From: Volvariella volvacea V23
Lineage: Eukaryota > Basidiomycota > Agaricomycetes > Agaricales > Pluteaceae
Direction: 5' to 3'
Length of the DNA: 64,000 nt
NCBI GenBank assembly: GCA_000349905.1
Contig: KB722749.1
Span: 485,741-549,740 of the forward strand
Shown piece after piece: positions 1-12,689 of this stretch (position 1 is its first letter; each line of letters starts with the position of its first letter). A program made the translations under genes and the position numbers. The notes beneath the pieces are model-generated. The model made no database searches. It had not been told where the DNA came from and worked only from the letters and a program-made list of their open reading frames with translations.

Positions 1-7
1 CCCCACG

Positions 8-2361
8 ATGGATGATACACATTCCTTGCCTCAGGAGGAAGAGACTCAACAACCAAGTGCACGGCGGTATGACTGGCTTTCTGGGCCAAGTTGCATTACA
101 GTACTCAGCAACATTATAGTCGCAATCGAAATGCGTGGTGGCGACCACGGGTTTATTTACCAGTTATTATCATACTTGGTCAATCCTTCTTCCTGCTTGG
201 AGGGTGGGCATTTTTTCTGGCTACTCAAGCCAAACCTACACCTCTTCCCAACAAGCTCGCCATTGCGATACGAGGCTCCCCCGAATCTGCAACGTTCATT
301 ATCACACAGATTGCTGCATTAATTTCCATCATCACAGCATGGTATGTTATGAACACTATACTCCCTTTCCATCTACTGATTGTTTGTCTACTCAGTCTGT
401 ATTCAAATGCCGTCCGCTATACTGTTGCAATGTCTCTTTCCCGACCCATGTCGCTGTTTGTATTGGCTTCAAGTATGAAGATAGCAGGAAGCACACTTGT
501 ATTGAATTTTCGACGCTGGAAATGGACGATTTCAGCATTGATTTGTGCGACTGCCCTGAGCTTTCAGACTGCAGGGTGCGCTTAGTGCATGCTGTCATTT
601 CTCATAATGAGGCTCATTGTGCATGATAGGTGGACTACACTTTTGATGCCAAAGCCTATCCAGATCAGGACATCTCTCACAGGATTTGGTATTGACCTCC
701 ATAATGAGCAAGTTATCACAAAGGCAAATTCTGATGTCTCTAGTCGCGCACTTCGACCTCGTACGTGTGAAGGCTTAGTGAATTAACGCAACTAAATATA
801 TACAGATTTGTTTATTAATGTTGGTCCACTTTTGATCAATAGTGGAACTGCAGCAGTATCCGCAATGTACGGCCAGACTTCTGATTTTCTGTTTAACGAT
901 ATGACCTTCAAGAGCTCTACAGGCAAGTAGAGCCTTGTTATTGGTTTATCATATCTCTGACAAGAAGCAGCTGGAATATTACTTGTGAATATGTGGCCGA
1001 TGCTCAGTGCAATTGCGAATAGAACTTCTGCTGAACTTCCAGTCAATACACAGCTCACATCCCCGGCTAATATGATTCCCGGTTTTCAAAGAAACTATAC
1101 TGTCACCCAGCAAGATTTCACCGCAGACATCCGCTGTGAGCGCCGAGCATTGAATGAGAGTACCAGTCCTAGCCTGGTGGGGCCCATAGTAGCACCAATT
1201 ATCAGTAACGATACCCTGCCGTTAGTTGCTACTTCAATCCAGGGGGCTTGTAGGGATGGACAGCCTATTTCATATCGTGAGCTCACATCTTAGGCATTGA
1301 CACTAGCTTGAATAACATAACTTTGTAGAACATACGACATTGCCCGGGCAACACGGTGAAGCTGGTGACACTATTTTTGCAGAGCTTTGTATTCTGGACG
1401 ACACTCCTGAATTCGGTACGTCATTGACACCAACAATGGCACCTTCTCGTTTCACTGATTCCTGCAGAACTCATCCTCGTTGGATATGGCAACTATTGGT
1501 GGATCGAGCCCACTGTTTGCTCGATTTCTCCTAAAGTTACGTTGGTAGACGTGCACTATACCCAAAGCAATCTTTCCGTGTCTAGGCCCGATACTGTCCG
1601 CATCGACCCCCCACGAGACAGCCAATACCTGTCCAATGCAACATTCGCTCCCTATATGTTAATGAGCGCCTTATATTCCATGCAAGGTTTGACAGGACAT
1701 GCCTTCGGTGATGCCATTTCCAGTTTTTACTACGCTAGAGCAAGGAATTCAGGGGATGAGGCCGGAAACTTGAACAAGATTGTGGTGCGTACTTTCCGTT
1801 AATGTTACCTTGCCCCATCTCAGAACACCTCGCAGGAAGCCTTCTTGACTAGCACATTCGAACTGATGGGCACGGTAGGGCTGATTTATATTTTATTAAC
1901 GAGCTTGAAGTGCTTACACTGGCATACTCAAGCTCGTCCGGGCTTCCTACACAGAGACTTCAAACGCATTTTGGGGGGAAGCAGGAGAACCGATCCCGGA
2001 AGAATTTCGTTATACTACAACCGGTACATTCGTTACAGAGACGATTGGGTGGCACCAAACTATAACTACTTTGCCAAAAGTACTCCTGGCATCGACTTTC
2101 GTAACTGGAGTGTCAATCATCTTGGTTATCATGACGTTGATTCGAATCCCTCGAAATCTCGACGTCGATGGCCAAGACTACTTTGACCTCAATAACATCC
2201 TTCATGTTATTTCGGCGACGTCTGCTGGTGAATTCAATGACCCATTCCCATCAGTGAGGGCAGATGAAGGCGATCATGATTTGCACAGCGAGAAGGTTCG
2301 GGTTAAGTTGGGGTACACGAAGTCGGGCGGGTTTGGTCTGATTCAGCAAAGCAATGTATAA
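8..2361 (+). CDS. Multi-pass membrane protein, unknown function (block A copy)
   Basis: I do not recognise a named family. About nine exons join in frame from ATG at 8 to TAA at 2359-2361. The first intron, 67-118, gives an N-terminus ending ...SARRRNRNAWW. There are about four hydrophobic helices: around YLPVIIILGQSFFLLGGW, around FIITQIAALISIITA, around WTISALICATALSF, and near the C-terminus around FVTGVSIILVIMTLI. A long, probably extracytosolic, loop lies between helices 3 and 4 and carries NRT, NYT, NES and NAT sequons. One intron (923-970) uses a GC donor. The C-terminal tail is acidic and hydrophilic. A close paralog with the same intron positions lies at 53333-55745. The coding frame appears intact here. 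Function, localisation and any ligand are unknown. Confidence 0.75.
923..970 (+). other. GC-AG intron
   Basis: The exon ends ...TCTACAG and the intron begins GCAAGT rather than GTAAGT. It ends GAAGCAG. Only this splice joins ...FKSST to AGILLVNMW in frame. The matching intron in the paralog (54302-54347) also starts GCAAGT, so the non-canonical donor predates the duplication. Confidence 0.7.
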
Positions 2362-2569
2362 TTCCACCTTTGTAGCATGTCCTCGTCGCTTGTAGCTACG
2401 CACTCAATATTGGCTTGGAGCTTCTAGTTGGTGAGGGGCAGCCAACCCGTTTCATGCAATCGTATCCAGCTACAACAATTATATAGGTCTTTTGTGCACA
2501 TCGTACATAATTCGGTTTGCACTAATGCAAGGCCTTCTCAACCGAGCTTGACTGTATAGAACACTTGAG

Positions 2570-4616
2570 TTAAGATATATTCTTGCCATACATATGTTCA
2601 CTCACTTCATCAACCACAGGCCTTCTACGGTGCTTGCCAAAGGTCAGGTACCCCAAGAAGGATAACACGCCTAACATTGCAGCTGCAACAACCAAGGCAA
2701 TGCCGGCACCCAAGAATCCGGCACCGACAGCCGGGAATTGGTGTCTACTCGTGCTGGATTGGTTGTGGGCCGCTGCGAAGGCTAACGCATCACAACCCCT
2801 GTCTTTATTATTTTGGCATATCGAACACCAATCCGATGTTGAATTAATAGTGACTGACTGGTTTCATCCTTTAATCGTGATTTCAGTGTCAAATGAGCCA
2901 TAACTTACTGCGACATGGTTAATCAGCGTGGAGAGAGGTGCATCGCCTTGAGTACCAAGGAAATCGTAACGATTGAAGCTTGCATCATCGGTACCGTTCT
3001 TGAAATTGAAGCGAAGTACGGGCTCTCCTCCAGATGACTCACGGACCTCGATTGCAACAGCGCCAGCAAAGTTAACTGTTTAATGTTAGAAACAATATGA
3101 AACGCTGACTTTGAGTAAATCTTATTCACCAAATCCTTGGAGCTGCGGGTTCATATCCGCTACCCCAAGCATGTTAAACAAAGACAGGAATGGTTTATAC
3201 GCCGTTGCGAAATAAACCACTTTCAGAGGATTGCTAGGATCGGCGATACCAGAGAGCCCTTCCATGATGGAGGGAAGGATTGTGCGACCGGCAACTATCA
3301 ATGAAAAATGTTCAGCGAACCGCATTTATTCAATAATAAAAGGTCGTTATCGCACCGTTCCTGATGCTGTCGAGTTGACTAGAGCTGAAGATATTCCACT
3401 CATGCCAGTTCGTGAGATGACGCCCTTGCTCTAGGTAAGTTTCAGGCAATGCTTGAGAGAATGTTCGGTTATGAATAGATTGAACGAGCATAAAATCAAA
3501 AATCTAGAGGGAGAGTAAAACCTTGTATGGGAATCTTCAAAGGGTTCATACTTACATTCCACTAGAAGGTAAGACGGAATGAAAAGGCAAAAATAAATGC
3601 ATTGAGGGCATATTCATCACTAATAATGTATAATTATGCTTTCAACTTACCATATTCTCCAGATTGACTTCCCTTCCATCGAGGAACTGAGGAAGATTCG
3701 CGAAGAAGTCGGCATATTCTTCTGATTTAGCCTTGAAATCGGAAGAACTGTAGAAGTCTTTCGTGGCCTGAGTAAAAGTCTTAAAGCGAGAGCGAGGTAA
3801 GTTAATAATGAAAGTGATTTGAGTTAGATGGTGGGGAAATGTGCATTACGTTGCATTGTGTCCATCCCTCAAGCGAGATATCGTTCTCCGGTTCGACGGA
3901 CTCAACTAAACGAGACCATCCAAGTTATAGTTCTAGGCTATTGGAGGACATTGCTCGGACATACTGGGAATATACTGAGTTGGGTGAGTCGCAGTACTCT
4001 TAATACTGACACAGAAAGTACTATACCTGATACCCTCCTAGTGGCGCCGTGATAGTAGTTCCATTGGCCAAAGTGATAGTAACGTTTGGGTTGGCGGGAA
4101 ACAATCCCTGTAATAAGGCTGCCGCCGAATCAAGAATGACACCACCCTCTCCTCCAGCGTCAGCAATTGCATGGATCTGGGTTTCATCTACCAGCGTGGC
4201 GTTAATTTCGTCAATAAAGGAAGGCGACTCTGGCTGCAGGTAGATTTGGCGGAGGAGACTCCCAAGTTGATGCTCTTGTTGCTGAATGCGTACGGTGAGT
4301 GAGTATGCAAAGAGAGTCAACAACAGTGCCTTTAACACCGGCACGTAGATGACTTACCGTTCCCAAGGGTGTAATTGTAGTTCCAGAGGGTGAGTATGTA
4401 TGAGGATCTTGGTAGAATCCTGAACACGGACAGATTACGCATTGTGAGCGCATTTCTAGAATCTGATTTGGACAGTAGCACTGAGGTCGACGGCTTTCAC
4501 TCCTTCCATGGGTATTGCCTCGACCTGCTCTTCCAAGATCATGATTTAAACACACCTTGTCTGTCCCCATGTCGAACAAGTAGGACTACACCGATAATCT
4601 TTCCTTCTGAGGCCAT
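2570..4616 (-). CDS. Histidine acid phosphatase-like membrane-anchored protein
   Basis: Phosphoglycerate-mutase-like (histidine phosphatase) superfamily. ATG at 4616 opens MASEGKIIGVVLLVRHGDRQ; RHGDR is the catalytic phospho-histidine motif. Further exons give a long alpha-helical cap region (QQEHQLGSLLRQIYLQPESP, then a segment rich in NATL, NVT and NGT sequons), then YKPFLSLFNMLGV, and finally a C-terminal hydrophobic helix (around GAGFLGAGIALVVAAAMLGV) followed by a basic tail (GKHRRRP). There is no N-terminal signal peptide, so the protein looks C-terminally anchored. The downstream HD proton-donor motif typical of the branch is not visible: the aligned site reads ATAYKPF. Catalysis is therefore not assured. 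About nine introns are needed. Family membership is strong; substrate is unknown. Confidence 0.8.
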
Positions 4617-5521
4617 GGTCTGCTGTGGCAAGTTCCAGACGGGAGGGAGTCTTAGAGTACTTCCTGGAGTGTTGACTCTGTTGAGAGCTTCTTTATAGCG
4701 GGGATCAGCCTTGGCACCTTATAGAACCCATTTGCAATGTCTGGAATCCGTATCACCAAATTTCGAAGCTGAAATCAGGTTCGGTCCATGTGTTCTCTTA
4801 AGGTATAATTAGAGCGAAGGTTGTATTCTCGTGCGAAAAGTTCAATCAAACCTGGCACAAGCTATGCATCAGGTCTTTAAGCAGTGGCGTCAGTTAGCAA
4901 GAGTCTTTGTTCAATTCCTGTGAAAATTGCTCACGAGATACGGGTCGTGCTGTTCAGGACAGTATAAAGTTCCGAAGTCGGGGAAGGTCATCGGAACGTG
5001 ACCCGCCACAGGACTAGGTGTATCAATCCAATTTCAAACGGTGACATTTGCATCGGAACAGCTTTGATGAATGGAAGACTCACTGAAACGTAGAAACTCC
5101 TTCCGGCGTACGTGCTCAGGTATTGTTCATTAGATGAAAGGATAAATTTATATATGTGCTGAGGGTGTGAAAGCGTGAGAACATCGCAAGTATGAACCCT
5201 GACTGTTCTATTTTTAATCTCTTCCAGAAAGCTCGTCAACCAAGAAATCCTGCCTAATCTGCAATAACCCGATGAGTCCAGAACATCAAGAATCTTGACC
5301 GGCTTGTGGAATCCTAATAGTCGACCGTAATTTGAATTCAGGTGGGCAATAAAAGTGCCAACAGATTATGTCTGCGTGAATTACGTTAATTGAAGGAAGC
5401 GGTACAGATTGACCAACATTGTGAGTTTGGCGTGGTGGATTGGCCCAGACTATCGTAGGATGGCATAGAGCCTAATGAACTGAGACGGTTATCGTCTTGG
5501 GATGGGAGATGAAGTGCCAAG
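4617..5521. other. Intergenic; contains a tract duplicated at 56.1 kb
   Basis: No gene is supported. Positions about 4660-4875, just upstream of the phosphatase start, match about 56115-56300 (for example the shared tract gagcttctttRtagcgggga, then aaagttcaaYYaa..cacaagc). An 83-codon frame on the minus strand at 4988-5239 has no recognisable feature. Confidence 0.6.
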
Positions 5522-6855
5522 CTACGGACATCTGAGGGAGAAACAGGAGATGTATGGGGGTAAACGGAGATGTTCCAGGAACGGGAAATAGACAAGTGCC
5601 ATTTTTGGAGCACCTGTGGCGGCGGTGGCGGTGGCGATTGCAAAATGAGCAGAGACAGGGGACTGAGGGGATAGTATCAATGATGATAACCGTAAATCAT
5701 CTGTCGTTAAACTTGAAACGGGAGAGTCTCGTCCAGAACATTCGGCATGGTAGCTGCAGCAATCGGATATCCTTAAAAGAGTTATGGACCTCGCCCATTT
5801 CTTAGAAATAGTCGACACCAAAGATTCCACCCAACCCGAAGTCCTCTGCTGTGTTCTGATGCACTCTATGTCAAGCTCGACTTCGACAAGACTCGTTGAC
5901 TTGATGTCCCGAATAATCCTCATGATGGACTTTAAGTCACCACGCAGGTGGATGTGCTTTAAGCATCCGAAATTGAGGCTAAATAGTTGAGAGCAGTCGC
6001 AACCTCTAAGGTCAAAACTAAGTTCTTGCAGTCGTGGGACCATGGCCAACTCGGTCAAAAATTTCGTGTGCGAAATCGTGGTGGTCTTGGCATGATCGCC
6101 TTCGCCAGGTGAAAACTCGACTCGACGGAGGTTCGAAAAGTAGCAAATGGTATCGAGGGCCTTTTCTGAAACGTGACCATGAATGGAGATAGTGTGGACG
6201 TTCATAGATAACAACCGGATGATGGAAAGAGAGGGAAAGAGGTCCGGTTGCGAGCACGATGAATTTGTGCTCCAGACCTCCACTCGCTGCAGTGCCCACT
6301 CCGCGATGAAGGGGAGCAAGCACTCAAAATCGCGAAGGGATGAGAGACGCCGCTGGTCGATGTACAGACACCGCAGATTCGGTAGGAGGGTTGTAACCCC
6401 ACGAACTCGCGCGATGTATCCGTACGTAGCTGGGCTGATTTCAATCCCCGAATTCTCGGGTCCGTATCTGAAGTGCCGAATTTTACGCGCGTAATATTCA
6501 AATCTTGACCAGGATTCTTTAGGGATAGAGCTGGATAAGACCTTATAGAAGGGTCATTTAGAGATACTGAAATTTTGGTACACGGAATTTGACTTACGTA
6601 TTTTCCGTCACCCTGTCGTGATAAGTCTAGAGGAAGCAGTTTAAAAAGTGGAACTAGCGAGCTCATAGACCGCCATAACACGCGAAGCGCTGGCTCCGTG
6701 AACTGTCGGCACAGCAAGGAAATGCTGAGCAATTCCCGTCTTGCAGTTCCCCAATCGGCGTCCGTATCCTGTAAATTAACGGCAAGGTGCAAAAAGATCT
6801 CTTCAAGGACATCCAAATTTAGGGTGTTGAGACGAGGATCTATCTGGGCATTCAT
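5522..6855 (-). CDS. F-box / leucine-rich-repeat-like protein
   Basis: Start ATG at 6855 gives MNAQIDPRLNTLNLDVLEEI, an F-box of the basidiomycete type (LDVLEEIFLHLA...LLSISLLCRQFTEPALRVLWRSM). Exon 1 ends ...GDGKY at a GT near 6598. An intron of about 56 nt follows, and exon 2 resumes VLSSSIPKESWSRFEYYARK, the usual junction sequence in these fungal F-box proteins. The rest has LRR-like hydrophobic spacing (LPNLRCLYI, LQELSFDLRG, CLKHIHLRGD). F-box proteins are substrate adaptors of SCF ubiquitin ligases via SKP1; the target is unknown. The C-terminus ends LEHLRLPPYISCFSLRCP at 5522. Unrelated in sequence to the three F-box paralogs at 42, 45 and 62 kb. Confidence 0.75.
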
Positions 6856-7229
6856 GGCGAATCAACTAGGACTGCTGGACTATGTGCATAGACTGGGAGT
6901 TTATATGTATACGTGCAGGCGTAGTGTGCATTTCACCTCACAGACTACGCCGCCTCGCTGCTGCAGATAACGTAGTCAGTGATACTCTAAATGTCACTCC
7001 ACAGGCAAATGGTTAGATAATATTTCCTCCGTAAGCATGAGGGATATAATTGGCACTTGGTATAGTCTTATTCCAATAGCACTAAGAACACAGTTCCCCT
7101 GAATCCAAAGTAACATGACAAGAATCGAGAGAGCGTAGTTAGCGTAGCAAAGAACGGAACCTAGGAGAACATCCTGACTTAAGACCCAAAAGGAGAAAGC
7201 GTCTATATTGAAGAAGCTGTCAACACTGA
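6856..7229. other. Intergenic, 374 bp
   Basis: Lies between the stop of the TRK transporter (7230) and the start of the F-box gene (6855), both on the minus strand. It must hold the TRK 3' end and the F-box promoter. No specific signal recognised. Confidence 0.5.
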
Positions 7230-10200
7230 TCAAACAGCATGCGCGATTTCTGCTTCTTTATTTTGTTGACTCTGTGGCGCGTGCCTTTTCGTGACCAATT
7301 CATGAGGGAGTAAGACTGCGCGATCAACTGCAACTGGCAAGCCACGGTGCCTCCCGCGGACCCTGTCACATATTCAGCAAGACGAACGACCACAGCAGAA
7401 CTCTATACGTACATGATTACAATTACGATGAGCTTGGAGAGTGGGCGCATTGCACCGACGAAAGAATAGTTGTCCTAGACCAGGTAATAGCGTCAATCTT
7501 TGCGCACTTTTCGCAGAAACGAAATATGACGTACCGATGGGAAGCCTAAGCTCAAACCGATGCCTCCAAAGGCCGACACTAGCTCAAACAACACTCTGAA
7601 CATGTCAAACCATTTCTTTTCTTCGTCCAATATATTTCTGCGCTCGATTATTGCAATGAAAAATACTGCCCATACAAGCCACCAGATATCTAAATATTAC
7701 GATGTTAGTTTGCCCCCCATATGCAGAAATAAGAAAGAATAGGTGGCTGATGAAGTGGGACCATTGATACGCGGAGAGATTCCCCGTACAGGATGTCATA
7801 CTCACCCACAGACAGCTGCTTCCTTACATGCCAGTTGAGATAGCGCCCAATACGTTCTCTCCTCCCTAGCTTCTTCAACTCCCCATCTTCGGGCTCTTCT
7901 TCTACGTCTTCATCTGGTTCCTCAAATACACCAAGGGATCGCTCCTCGTACCTTTTAATTGGAACACCCCAAGGTATAAATAAGAATAGAGGTGACATCG
8001 GGTAACTGGTCAGCATAGGGCATGGCACTGGAACAATTGATACACGTACACGTTAGTTGAACGAATGCTCATGGCAACCTGTTACGATTGCGGAGATTGA
8101 AGTCATCTCAATTTGCAGATTCGCATTCACTTACAGGATAAACCTATTTCATCACGCTTAAGTTGAAACGATCTTTAAAGGAAATACGAGGCACGTACGG
8201 CAATGTACATCATGACGACATAGAGGAACCTGAATCAAAAAGTGAGCTTCCACAAGAACACAGCTCGAGGTTTGTGCATCTACTTACTGCAAAGCAGGAG
8301 ACATTGAGGCTAGCGGAACAATTGAAAATCCGGATGCACGTGCAGCCAGTCCTTGGAAAAGCCCAGCTACGATCTTAGGTCCTTGGGCCATGCTATCAAA
8401 CACGTCGATTCCGATATCTAATGTACCCCAAAAGTGAGTTGAACGTAGAACGCATTGAAGTGAACATGGCTCACTTAGAACCTCAAACGCTGCCCATTCC
8501 ACAGCACTATTTGATGGGAATGGAGAATAAAATTAAAACGCGTCATGAGCCAGCGGATGAGCAACGGCACGCATAGTGCGCGATGCGAAGCGCGAAGAAG
8601 TCGCACAGACACGACATGCATGTGCCACAACCATGCAAGCATCGACGACAGTCATCAGTGACCAAGCGAACAGGTGAATCAACCCAACCAATGCCAGTCA
8701 GCTTGAACAGTCCGGTCAAGGGGAAATGGAATGAGTTGAGTTGCACGCACCTGAACCCAACCAACGCAATCAAGAGGAACCAGGTTTGATGACTCGGGAA
8801 TCTGGAAGGAGGACATAACGGCGAGGGTACAATGGAGCAGACGTTGCAGAACGAGGCGGACAACGGGTCGAGTTGCGCGATCCAGATTACCAGTTAAGAG
8901 ATGTGAAATGAAAGTAAAGAGATGGGCTCACAGATATAGGAAGCACCTAAGAACATTGTCCACGCCCACACAGTTTTGGTAAGTGATAGAGGCCCGGTAG
9001 TGGTCAACGGGGATGCCAAGTCGAGAGAGGTAAAGTGGTGTGGAGATGTTATCAAAACGAGGGCGGCAAAGAAACAGGGTACAGGTAATGGGCAAGGGTA
9101 GGCATGATTGTATCCAGACAATGGGGGTCGAAAGGTAAATCCCATTCGAGTCAATAATGGAGTGCGCCTGGGTAATCCTCGGTTGCTCTCTCACCTTCGA
9201 GGGTGTTCCAGTAAGAAGCTAAAGGTCGACTCGGCCTCGGAACCCTTCGGGGAAAGCTTCCAACCTATCCATCTGCGGTGTCGGCGTCACAACAACGGAT
9301 TGTTCATGCCCGATGTCAGTGGACGGGTCAAGGAGACCTAAACGAACGTACATCACGAAACGGAGGCTGCGGGCGAGTGGTAATGTGAAGGGTGGAAGGG
9401 CACAAGAGGTATGATCATTCAGCACGAATGCTACCAGGTCTGGGACTTACAAGATGGGCTGAGGGTGTCACGAAGCGGAATGAAGGGTACCCGAGCACGA
9501 GGAAGCGGTTGCGAAGAAGGCCCGACACGCGCAACGATACAAGGCACGATTTGATTGGAAGCCAATTCAGATAATGAAAGTGGTCAGCGACACGAGGTGA
9601 GGTGCTGTGCTTTTAGTGGAAGTTAGGCGGAGCTGCCTACCAAAGCGTGGTTTCCTGCCAATATGACGAATATCATGCCAACTAGAATATAATCATAGTT
9701 GGATGGGCTATCTCGATGAAGACAAAGGGGAAGTTCCTACAGATCATCAGATACGCGGATTGGAACGGGAGCATTCCACTGCAGAGCAGGCGTCAGACGT
9801 CATTGACTGCAAGAGAGACACTAGCTAAACTTACGCATCGACAAGTGACATCCCTCCGCCGGTATAAGCCGCAAGGACTTGGAACAATGCAAACCTTAGC
9901 AAGAACAGGCAAGTCAGAGGTAGGGAACACACGAGGGGTGGAATAATTCCTACCATGGTTTCTTTATAACACGTGGCTGGGCGTCAAATACGGGGTCATA
10001 CTGAGAGGTGACGGAAATCCAAGGACCAAACAGCAGAAATGCGATCACTTGAGTGCCAACAAAGTACTATTTTACGGTGTGCCAAGCAGTGAGCCCACGG
10101 AGGCTTTATCAGCAACGACGTATAAAATCAATGGTTTGACAAACATACCAAAGGCACGAGATAACTGAGCAGCCTCAGCGCTCTGTACTCAACTCCACCA

Positions 10201-11825
10201 ATATCTTCCAACTCTTCATCTGATAGTTCATCGGTGTGAAAATCTGAATTTCGTCCGGTAAGCATGTCGAAATTAAGCCAAGACGTCTTCTCAGCTTCAA
10301 TCTTTGCGGGGACCATAACTGACGCCTTCCTCTGAATCTTGCGGTAAGTGTGCGGCGCAGTGACTTTAAGAGCCCCAGCTGCAAGTTGGGCTATGCCAGG
10401 GAAACCACCAAAGTCCTCATATTTGCGACTAGTAGTAGCATCGGGTCCGTCACTGGGATTGGTTCTAGCAGCGGTCTGCGAAAGAAAAGTGGCCCTGCGT
10501 CGAGCGAGAGGGACACCATCTGATATCCCGCGGTGAGAAAAATTTAAAGGGCAGAGAGAGGGAACGTACTACGCCTATAAGGATCCACCCCAGTTGACAT
10601 TGCAAACGCAACATGTCCCGCCCGGCTCGGGGACATCGGCTCCATCATGGACAAAGGCTTGGGCGACTCGATGGCAATCGACATGGGCCTCGGCGATTCT
10701 ATCCTGATAGATAAAGGTTTTGGCGATTCTATCTGCACTGATATCGCCTTTGGAGAAGAGCTAACTGTCTTCACATCCCCGCCACTGTCTTTAACTGACC
10801 TCCTCTCTAACCAACTATCCCCATGACCTTCTTTCGCATTGTCATTTCCACCAGCGCTACCACCGACTTTGCCACCTGTTCCAGTGCTGCTCACGTCTTC
10901 CGTTGAATGGACTGGTACACCGCTGTGTTGGTCGCTCAGAAGCAGGGATCCTATCATATGCGTGGTGGCGTTCGGGGCTTCATCTTCCACAAGTGTGGCG
11001 CCGGGTGTGGGATGACGAATGTCGATACGAGGCCGCTCAGGTTTGGGCACTGATAGCGCAGGAGATTCCTCGAGAATTGGGGACAAGACTGTCGGTTGGT
11101 CTGTAGCGCCATCGCCCTTGGGATCACCATGAGTCCGAAAATGGCTAACGGCCTGCTTTGACGTGTCAATCAAACTCTTGACGAATATTGTTCGGGTGCG
11201 ATGCTTGGGACGCGACGCGACGATATATTCACATCTCGTGCGGAAGTAGTGTCTGGAAGGAGACGGAAGGAGAAGGCCGAGGGTGATTGGCACGGAAGCA
11301 AATTTCGCATGGTCGGACACACTCACTTTCGGACCAACACCATGACCCAGGAGACTATCGTGATATCACCCTGTTCGTTGGAGGGACCATTAGCCTCTGT
11401 AACTCTTCATGCCGACATCGACACCCGCCGCCTCCCGTGGCGATCCACCATACTCCCGATCACAAAGGAAAACGACTCACTATAACCATTAAGAAGAACA
11501 ATATAACTTGCTGGACCGCCGTAATCGTCGAGAGATTCACCGTTGACAACCCACAGACAGTCATGGCCGAATAACATAAGAACAAAGAATCAAGATAGCT
11601 GACACGAAATCTCCCATTGCAAGCATAAAATATCCCGGATGTTATTAGTGGTATAAAGACAAACGCAGAAAGATGCAGGCGAAAGAATGTTGCTTCTCTG
11701 TCTATGAAGTCTCGAATGGCCGATATAGACAGGTTGAGGCGCCTCGGAGGCGGAGCGGAAATGTTGGAGACATTAGGATTAATTGAATTAACTTGGGTTG
11801 TTGAGGCGCTTGTGCTCATTCCCAA
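7230..11825 (-). CDS. TRK-type high-affinity potassium transporter (middle unresolved)
   Basis: Fungal Trk/HKT superfamily, plasma-membrane K+ uptake. The N-terminus MGMSTSASTTQ is followed by a helix and the first filter loop (AMTVCGLSTV), then GDITIVSWVMVLVRK. A long hydrophilic loop (about 10330-11240) follows, carrying short ESPKPLSI-type repeats. Then come VEYRALRLLSYLVPLYFVGT, the second filter AYTGGGMSLVDAG, GMIFVILAGNHAL, FPSHQTWFLLIALVG, the third filter ARASGFSIVPLAS, and the fourth FGGIGLSLGFP with RPLSKLIVIVIM. It ends at TGA 7230-7232. Eleven or more introns are needed. Between NHAL (about 9640) and FPSHQ (about 8801) the roughly 30 residues expected in this family are not readable; 840 bp with stops in every frame stand there. 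Family assignment is strong; functionality is uncertain. Confidence 0.8.
8802..9640 (-). other. Non-coding or disrupted stretch inside the TRK gene
   Basis: Family members run from the GNHAL helix to the FPSHQTW helix across a short conserved segment. Here about 840 bp intervene. Fragments such as HPQPIL next to a GTAAGT (about 9450) and RCFLYL next to GTGAGC (about 8932) could each splice in frame onto the FPSHQ exon, but no single path reconstructs the segment without stops. It may be inserted DNA, decay, sequencing errors or unusual introns. Confidence 0.5.
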
Positions 11826-12689
11826 GCCAGGGAAGACTGAATAGGCGCTGATTTAGTTGATGAGATCACCAAGTAAGCTTGGAAGAGCAAGAGGGTATAA
11901 GAGAGATGAGAGGATGCGTGGAAGTAGTGGTGCAAGTGGAAATGTGAAGTATCTACACAATGAACGCTTTTTCTCCGTCGTCGAACTCTCAATCTTTATG
12001 GCAACTCCTTAGGGTTTCAAGGGGAAAACGTTGATTCCCCTCCGAGCACAAGCAACAATTGATGGCAATCGTGGGGCCCTGTGGCAAATTTAGCTCGAGC
12101 CTGAAGTTGATCAGCCACCCACTGGCCGAAAGTGGGACACCAGCAGCGAGTCAGCGCATCCCTGGAGGCTCTCGTCAACATAATGGCAGCATCACACTGA
12201 TAACGAACAGTGCTATCTGTCCAAGGGAGTGAATGCAATTCCTCCGGCACCCAATCCCCGTGCCGACGCAACGGAAGTACGCGCCTCATGGTTCACACGT
12301 GGGTATGCGAAGTCGCAATGTTGAAGAGAATCGCGAAGGGCGAAGACAGGGAAATGTGATTAATGGCGTATCTCATCCGGCGCGTATTTCGAGGCAATGC
12401 CTAGCTTGATGCGCGGAACGAAGAATCAAGGATTGCGCCGGCAGTGCGAGTTTGATCGTCTCCAATGGATAGCATTCGCACGCCTGGTCGTCAATGGCTT
12501 TCCTGTTCTTCAATCACCCGGCCAAGACTACGTGGAAAGAGGCTGCCATTGCACATGTGCAGCACCTGCAAGTAAGTATAACTTTGGTCCTCTAAAGTGA
12601 GTAATTGAAATACAGTAGCTACTAATGCAGTGACGTAGTCCTGTAAATCTTGCGCGAAGGACGTCCCTGCACATCGCTCACCTCGAACA
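11826..12689. other. Intergenic, about 860 bp
   Basis: Upstream of the TRK start and downstream of the citrate-carrier stop. Frames of up to 90 codons exist on both strands (12017-12289 minus, 12397-12600 plus), but they lack domain signatures and flanking splice logic. I see no supported gene. Confidence 0.5.
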
